Source of the DNA: an uncultured Alphaproteobacteria bacterium
GTDB lineage: Bacteria; Pseudomonadota; Alphaproteobacteria; Paracaedibacterales; CAIULA01
Length of the DNA stretch: 10,530 bases
Direction: 5' to 3'
Assembly: GCA_903905285.1 (NCBI GenBank)
Contig: CAIVFQ010000100.1
Span: 1 to 10,530 of the forward strand
Shown here: in pieces, positions 7,082 to 10,530 of the stretch
How the letters are laid out: each line of letters opens with the position of its first letter
Numbering within the stretch: the stretch's first letter is position 1
Notes under the pieces: generated by a model
The model's input: the letters and a program-made list of their open reading frames with translations, nothing else
The model's database searches: none
What the model was told of the DNA's origin: nothing
Made by a program: the position numbers and the translations under genes

Positions 7082-7145
7082 TGTCACCCCCGCGCAGGCG
7101 GGGGTCCAGAAATACAACTGGATTCCTGCCTTCGCAGGAATGACA
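7082..7145. repeat. REP-like composite palindromic element, copy 1
   Basis: Two 8-bp hairpins sit head to head: ACCCCCGC/GCGGGGGT (7086-7093, 7098-7105, loop GCAG) and ATTCCTGC/GCAGGAAT (7122-7129, 7134-7141, loop CTTC). The spacer carries TCCAG (7105-7109) inverted to CTGGA (7118-7122), and the outer ends are TGTCA (7082-7086) and TGACA (7141-7145), so the whole 64 bp is quasi-palindromic. It resembles the dispersed 'GTCATTCC-GCGAAGGC-GGAATCC' palindromes known from many proteobacterial genomes. It lies between convergent genes and probably also stabilises or terminates both transcripts. Confidence 0.8.
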
Positions 7146-7181
7146 TTCTTAATTTATAATATAATAAGATTTTCTATAGCC

Positions 7182-7712
7182 TTATAAATTAGGGGCTTTT
7201 GCCACTCCAACCATCGCCGCCCGCAACAGTCGATCGTACATCAAATACCCATCTTGCAACACTTGCACCACTGTCCCTGGTTCTTGGTCCATCGTTTCAA
7301 TTTCAAACATCGCCTGATGCAAATTGGGATCGAACTTTTCACCTAATGACTCTATCTTTTTCACGCCGTGGCGCTCAAAAGTACTGCCAACTTCTTTAGC
7401 AATCATTTCCATACCTTTAATCAGGGCCTGAACAGACAATGGCAAATCATCTGTTAATGGACAACTTTCCAAGGCCCGTTGCACGTTATCAACCGTACTG
7501 ACAATATCCCGTGCAAAAGCAACCGCCCCGTACTTAAGCGCCTCTTCCTTTTCACGAGAAGCACGACGACGCAGATTTTCTAAATCAGCCATCGACCGCA
7601 GCCAATTATTTTTCATCTCCTCCAGCTGAATTGTTAAATCATCTTCTAGCTGATCAACAAGTTCCTCTGGTTGAATCTCTTCCTCTATTTGCCCAAATTT
7701 TTGATTATCCAT
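7182..7712 (-). CDS. grpE: Nucleotide exchange factor GrpE
   Basis: GrpE is the cytoplasmic co-chaperone that releases ADP from DnaK, resetting the Hsp70 cycle, and it acts as a dimer. The 176-residue product is slightly short but complete. It has an acidic, disordered N-terminus and a long dimerisation helix at about 25-75 containing NNWLRSMADLENLRRRASREKE, the hallmark of the family. The following helices include VDNVQRALES, and GEKFDPNLHQAMFEI leads into the C-terminal beta domain that contacts DnaK. It ends with the family signature DGYLMYDRLLRAAMVGVAK. A ribosome site AAAGG lies upstream of the ATG at 7710-7712. In alphaproteobacteria grpE usually directly follows hrcA. Here a secreted-protein gene intervenes, and grpE has its own strong promoter-like boxes. 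No CIRCE operator is visible upstream. dnaK and dnaJ are not in the window. Confidence 0.97.
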   Translation of the reverse strand: MDNQKFGQIEEEIQPEELVDQLEDDLTIQLEEMKNNWLRSMADLENLRRRASREKEEALKYGAVAFARDIVSTVDNVQRALESCPLTDDLPLSVQALIKGMEMIAKEVGSTFERHGVKKIESLGEKFDPNLHQAMFEIETMDQEPGTVVQVLQDGYLMYDRLLRAAMVGVAKAPNL

Positions 7713-7746
7713 TAGAACAGACCTTTATAATACCTTCTTACGTCGC

Positions 7747-7774
7747 ATTATAGTCGGTGTGGTTTTTTACGCAA
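7747..7774 (-). promoter_or_regulatory. sigma70-like promoter of grpE
   Basis: Read on the minus strand, a perfect -10 TATAAT (7747-7752) lies 16 nt from a TTGCGT -35 (7769-7774). This gives a short leader of about 30 nt before the grpE ATG. No sigma32-type box or CIRCE repeat is seen, so grpE may be expressed constitutively and independently of hrcA. Confidence 0.5.
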
Positions 7775-7811
7775 TGGGAATGCCAAACTGAGAATTTTCA
7801 CGGCCCGCGCG

Positions 7812-7856
7812 CAGGCAAGAAGAAACCGACTCGGCAGGTAAAGGACCTGCCCGTCG
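7812..7856 (-). terminator. Rho-independent-like terminator of the small secreted-protein gene
   Basis: On the minus strand, CGAC...GTCG (7853-7856 with 7827-7830) closes a GGCAGGT/ACCTGCC stem (7845-7851 with 7833-7839) around a 5-nt loop. A T-rich stretch GGTTTCTTCTT follows (7827 downward). It stands between the stop of the secreted-protein gene (7892) and the grpE promoter, which fits separate transcripts. Confidence 0.5.
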
Positions 7857-7891
7857 ATCTTTTATGATTATGAACTGCGGGGTTCAATAAT

Positions 7892-8377
7892 TTAACAACA
7901 GCACAGAAGGCGTTTCCACCACGGTTTTTTCTTAATCGTATAAAGTTCAGTTGCCCCAACCGTAACGTTGAATGATTGGAAAGAGGGTCTGCACAGATCT
8001 TCAAAAACTTTGGGATCTAGGCCTCCAGCACCAGCGTACAAGGTGTGAGCAATTAGCTGTGGCTGGACTCCACAAGATAACAGCGCGCCGGCTAGAGCCA
8101 ACGTTCCAGCTCCTGTATCTGTTGGAAAAAAATAATCTCGATCAAGCTGATTTAATACTCTCACTGAAGGATCATATTGTAAGACGCCTCCTAGATCAAA
8201 TGCCTTAACGCCTCCTAGATCATCAAATGCCTTATTATTAGATAGGCAAGGGGCATAGACCTTGGAAACAGGGCTCTTATCCTGTATATCCTGGGTTTCT
8301 ACCCGATGCACCCCATCACCCGCCATAACAGAGGAAGCCATGGCCAACACAACAGTAAAACTTAGTAATTTCATCAA
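7892..8377 (-). CDS. Small secreted protein with basic WW...CCC tail, inserted between hrcA and grpE
   Basis: I do not recognise this 161-residue protein. Residues 1-19 are a clean signal peptide (MMKLLSFTVVLAMASSVMA) with the likely cut before GDG, and AGAAGGAA (8383-8390, minus strand) is a good ribosome site for either of the two adjacent ATGs. The mature protein carries single Cys at 44, 102 and 129, a Gly/Ala-rich hydrophobic segment at about 88-118 (TGAGTLALAGALLSCG), and an unusual C-terminus KKKPWWKRLLCCC: a basic, Trp-rich patch followed by three terminal cysteines. Such a tail could bind membrane or be lipid-modified or disulfide-linked; that is speculation. KAFDDLGGV and KAFDLGGV at about 49-65 are a small tandem duplication. 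It lies between hrcA and grpE, which are normally neighbours, and has its own terminator downstream. Confidence 0.7.
   Translation of the reverse strand: MMKLLSFTVVLAMASSVMAGDGVHRVETQDIQDKSPVSKVYAPCLSNNKAFDDLGGVKAFDLGGVLQYDPSVRVLNQLDRDYFFPTDTGAGTLALAGALLSCGVQPQLIAHTLYAGAGGLDPKVFEDLCRPSFQSFNVTVGATELYTIKKKPWWKRLLCCC
8184..8234 (-). repeat. 24/27-bp tandem duplication within the small secreted-protein gene
   Basis: ACGCCTCCTAGATCAAATGCCTTA (8184-8207) is immediately repeated at 8208-8234 with an extra ATC triplet, so the reading frame is kept. The near identity implies a recent slippage event. Confidence 0.75.
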
Positions 8378-8484
8378 TCAAATTCCTTCTACAAATGTTT
8401 ATACATAAGCGTAGAACAGATTAGCTAAAATTACGTTAAAATTTGTTGAACATGATGTAAAACAGGAGCTATAGATAACCAGTC

Positions 8485-9537
8485 TTAAACAGTCGCCCCC
8501 ATTAAACGCCCCACCATTTTGGCCGTGTAATCCACTAAGGGGATAATTTTACCATAATTCATGCGCGCAGGCCCAATAATGCCGATAGCACCCAGAATTT
8601 CATGACGCGAGTTATGATAAGGCGACACCACCAACGAACAGCCTGATAACTTAAATAAATTATTATCAGAACCAATAAAGATTTGCACGCCATCAGCCTT
8701 TATCGAGGCATCTAATAATTGATGCAGCGTTTCCTTTGTCTCTAAAACTTGGAACAGCTGACGAATTTGTTCCAGATCCGCCATTTCCGTTACCCCTTGC
8801 AACAAATGCGATTGCCCCTTAACGATTAAGGACCCCCCCTGGTCGCCCCCTGCCCAAACCACCAAACCAGCCTCCACGACTTTGGCAGCTAAATCATTTA
8901 AATGCGCTTGGTAATGATTCAATTCTTCATGAATGGTATTTTTTGCTTGATCCAACGTTCTTCCGGTCAAGCGTGTACTTAAATAATTTGTTGCCTCAAT
9001 CAAAGTTGACGGCGTAATGCCTTTAGGAACATCAATCAACCGATTTTCAACCACATCATCTTCGGATATAAGAACAACCAGAGCACGACCAGGGCTTAGA
9101 TGAACAAATTCTATATGTTTCAAGGGGGCATCTGTCTTAGGCGCCATTACCAAGCCAGCGCATTTCGATAATCCCGACAACAGCGACGTTGCCCTTTCTA
9201 AAACCTTATCAATACTTTGTCCCGTGGTTTCAGATAGTTGATTCAAATAGTGGCGATCTTGATCACTAAGGTCACCGACCTCTAGCAAGCCATGAACAAA
9301 TAAACGCAATCCTTCGTCCGTTGGCAATCGTCCAGCAGAGGTGTGAGGCGCATACAACAAGCCTGCCTCTTCCAAATCAGCCATAATGTTGCGAATGGTG
9401 GCAGGCGACAAGGGCGTTTGCAGACGTCTGGATAAAGTCCGCGACCCAACCGGTTCACCCGTTTCCACATAGGTATCAACCAATTCACGAAAAATTTCCA
9501 GCGATCGTCGACTTAATTCAGAAATACTTAAAGACAT
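8485..9537 (-). CDS. hrcA: Heat-inducible transcription repressor HrcA
   Basis: HrcA represses class I heat-shock genes (groESL, dnaK/grpE operons) by binding the CIRCE inverted repeat; its activity depends on GroEL. The 350-residue product is full length. It has an N-terminal winged helix at about 5-80 (RSLEIFRELVDTYVETGEPV, LSPATIRNIMADLEEAGLL, SAGRLPTDEG), a central inserted dimerisation domain, and the C-terminal motif YGKIIPLVDYTAKMVGRLM. The start is set at 9535-9537 (MSLSISELSRRS), the usual HrcA beginning. The frame stays open to 9687, but those 50 extra codons translate the REP-like element and are surely not coding. No CIRCE (TTAGCACTC-N9-GAGTGCTAA) is seen before hrcA or grpE, so its targets are elsewhere, probably groESL. 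The gene follows nth on the same strand. Confidence 0.96.
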   Translation of the reverse strand: MSLSISELSRRSLEIFRELVDTYVETGEPVGSRTLSRRLQTPLSPATIRNIMADLEEAGLLYAPHTSAGRLPTDEGLRLFVHGLLEVGDLSDQDRHYLNQLSETTGQSIDKVLERATSLLSGLSKCAGLVMAPKTDAPLKHIEFVHLSPGRALVVLISEDDVVENRLIDVPKGITPSTLIEATNYLSTRLTGRTLDQAKNTIHEELNHYQAHLNDLAAKVVEAGLVVWAGGDQGGSLIVKGQSHLLQGVTEMADLEQIRQLFQVLETKETLHQLLDASIKADGVQIFIGSDNNLFKLSGCSLVVSPYHNSRHEILGAIGIIGPARMNYGKIIPLVDYTAKMVGRLMGATV

Positions 9538-9600
9538 AAATTGATTCTTTTTGTTTTGTGGTTCCCATATGGATAAACGCCTTTCAGCTATCTTTCTTAT

Positions 9601-9673
9601 GTCATTCCTGCGAAGGCAGGAATCCACAAGATGCCTGGATCGCCGCACTCCCTCTGGTCGCTCGCGATGACGG
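9601..9673. repeat. REP-like composite palindromic element, copy 2
   Basis: It begins GTCATTCCTGC and forms the hairpin ATTCCTGC/GCAGGAAT (9604-9611, 9616-9623, loop GAAG), the same stem as in copy 1 with the complementary loop, meaning the opposite orientation. A second half follows, CTGGATCGCC...GGTCGCTCGCGATGACG (about 9635-9672), whose ATCGC and GCGAT ends pair. Such two-part palindromic repeats are dispersed in many proteobacterial genomes. It lies between nth and hrcA and falls inside the open frame upstream of the true hrcA start. Confidence 0.75.
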
Positions 9674-9709
9674 GAACTCCCTAACAATCATCCAAAGACG
9701 CAGGGTATC

Positions 9710-10348
9710 CTAGCACAAAGTTGTCTTATCTTGATACTCGCAAAGATCATTGATCAAACAGCCAGCGCAATTAGGTTTACGGGCTGTGCAAGTATATCGA
9801 CCATGCAAAATCAGCCAATGATGGGCGTGTTGACGAAAAGGCAAGGGAATCACGTCGATCAACCCCAATTCAACATCAAGGGGCGTTTTCCCAGGCGCCA
9901 AACCTGTTCGGTTAGAAACGCGAAAGATGTGCGTATCAACCGCCATCGTATCTTGACCAAAAGCGACATTCAAAACCACATTGGCTGTCTTACGGCCCAC
10001 CCCCGGCAAAGCTTCTAACGCTTCACGATCGCCCGGAACTTTCCCTTTATAAGCGCGAACCAAAATCTCTGATAACTCCAATATATTTTTGGCTTTGGTG
10101 TTATAAAAATTAATTGTTTTGATATGGTCTTTCAAGCCGTCCAAGCCTAAGTCAATCATTTCCTGGGGCGTCTTCACGCAAGAAAAAAGGCCCGCCGTTG
10201 CCTTATTAACCCCCTTATCGGTTGCCTGGGCTGACAAAACAACAGCCACTAGCAACGTATAAGAATTGGCAAAAACCAGCTCTGTTTCGGGATGGGGGGT
10301 TTGCTGTTGAAACCGCCCAAAAATCTCTTTAATGGTTTGTTTTTTCAT
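9710..10348 (-). CDS. nth: Endonuclease III (thymine glycol DNA glycosylase/AP lyase)
   Basis: Nth removes oxidised pyrimidines and nicks the resulting abasic site in base-excision repair. The 212-residue protein lines up with E. coli Nth without gaps at every key position. The helix-hairpin-helix LPGVGRKTA contains catalytic Lys120, VDTHIFRV contains catalytic Asp138, and the [4Fe-4S] loop has Cys187-x6-Cys194-x2-Cys197-x5-Cys203. The N-terminal segment LLVAVVLSAQATDKGVN matches the conserved substrate-pocket region. The ATG at 10346-10348 starts MKKQTIKEIF; no clear Shine-Dalgarno is visible. It appears intact and is followed by the REP-like element and hrcA on the same strand, 172 bases away, so cotranscription with hrcA is possible. 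Its upstream side is close to the 3' end of a group II intron, which could have separated it from its original promoter or upstream neighbour. Confidence 0.97.
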   Translation of the reverse strand: MKKQTIKEIFGRFQQQTPHPETELVFANSYTLLVAVVLSAQATDKGVNKATAGLFSCVKTPQEMIDLGLDGLKDHIKTINFYNTKAKNILELSEILVRAYKGKVPGDREALEALPGVGRKTANVVLNVAFGQDTMAVDTHIFRVSNRTGLAPGKTPLDVELGLIDVIPLPFRQHAHHWLILHGRYTCTARKPNCAGCLINDLCEYQDKTTLC

Positions 10349-10435
10349 AAGAAAGATACATTACACAATAAGACCTGACGATAAAGACTGAAGTTCAATT
10401 CGAAAAGACTGAAAATCCCGCCTAAGCCTTGTTTG

Positions 10436-10528
10436 GTAGAGACCATAGCGTTTCTCCTTGTTCAATAAAGTTCCACGCTATGATCCCCCCGACAGAACTG
10501 TGCATGAGGTTTTCCCTCACACAGCTCT
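10436..10528 (-). mobile_element. 3' end of a group II intron: catalytic domain V and domain VI (continues beyond window)
   Basis: On the minus strand, 10527-10495 reads as a group II intron domain V. An 8-bp lower helix GAGCUGUG/CACAGUUC contains the catalytic AGC triad. A 2-nt bulge (UG) is followed by a 5-bp upper helix UGAGG/CCUCA capped by a GAAAA loop. This matches the family pattern 'GAGCCGU...GAAA...ACGGUUC'. After a short joiner, AUCAUAGCG and CGCUAUGGU (about 10483-10475 and 10450-10442) form a 9-bp stem fitting domain VI. The intron should end near UCUAC at about 10436, giving the usual A-Y 3' end. The reverse transcriptase/maturase, if any, lies to the right of the window. The exact 3' boundary and the branch-point A are uncertain. 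Its 3' flank leads into the region just upstream of nth. Confidence 0.75.
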
Positions 10529-10530
10529 TC

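Noticed and set aside
7798..8004. Minus-strand frame of 68 codons
   Set aside because: Mostly overlaps the secreted-protein gene in another frame and runs through the terminator hairpin; no supporting features.
10348..10450. Minus-strand frame MVSTKQGLGG... leading towards nth
   Set aside because: It begins inside the intron domain VI stem and ends before nth. It is short, lacks a ribosome site, and is more simply explained as intron end plus flank.
1..10530. CRISPR arrays, tRNA or rRNA genes
   Set aside because: No regularly spaced identical repeats, and no cloverleaf or rRNA-like conserved segments were recognised on either strand.

Overview
The window reads as a moderately AT-rich alphaproteobacterial chromosome segment. 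The housekeeping genes (uvrC, grpE, hrcA, nth) have full-length, well-conserved products. Between them lie several orphan genes for proteins with N-terminal signal peptides, plus IS, group II intron and REP-like debris. Conserved repair and chaperone genes, unrecognised secreted proteins, a patatin-like protein and mobile remnants together suggest a host-associated alphaproteobacterium, perhaps of the Holosporales/Rickettsiales kind. The lineage is an inference, not something the sequence proves.

Layout. 1-133 (+): the C-terminal end of an IS5-type transposase cut by the window edge. 188-454 (-): a small secreted orphan. 654-917 (-): an orphan HipB/XRE-like DNA-binding protein, divergent from a patatin-like gene (1123-2151, +). 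The patatin N-terminus is out of frame behind an A8 tract that forms a canonical A AAA AAG slippery heptamer, and its nucleophile serine is replaced by glycine. 2161-2210: a strong hairpin between convergent genes. 2233-3144 (-): a secreted or membrane-anchored orphan. 3319-5193 (-): uvrC. 5367-7028 (+): a large secreted protein with approximately 43-residue repeats and a coiled-coil C-terminal half. 7082-7145: a REP-like composite palindrome between convergent genes. 7182-7712 (-): grpE. 7892-8377 (-): a small secreted protein ending KRLLCCC. 8485-9537 (-): hrcA. 9601-9673: a second REP-like element. 9710-10348 (-): nth. 10436-10528 (-): the 3' end (domains V and VI) of a group II intron that continues beyond the window.

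How the genes work together. HrcA (heat-shock repressor) and GrpE (DnaK nucleotide-exchange factor) form the usual alphaproteobacterial stress pair, but here a lineage-specific secreted-protein gene separates them and grpE has its own sigma70-like promoter. UvrC and Nth are independent DNA-repair enzymes (nucleotide and base excision). The four signal-peptide proteins share no obvious homology and look like a lineage-specific secretome. The most notable points are the possible recoding site and lost serine in the patatin gene, the group II intron catalytic domain at the right edge, and the REP-like element that creates a spurious N-terminal extension of hrcA.
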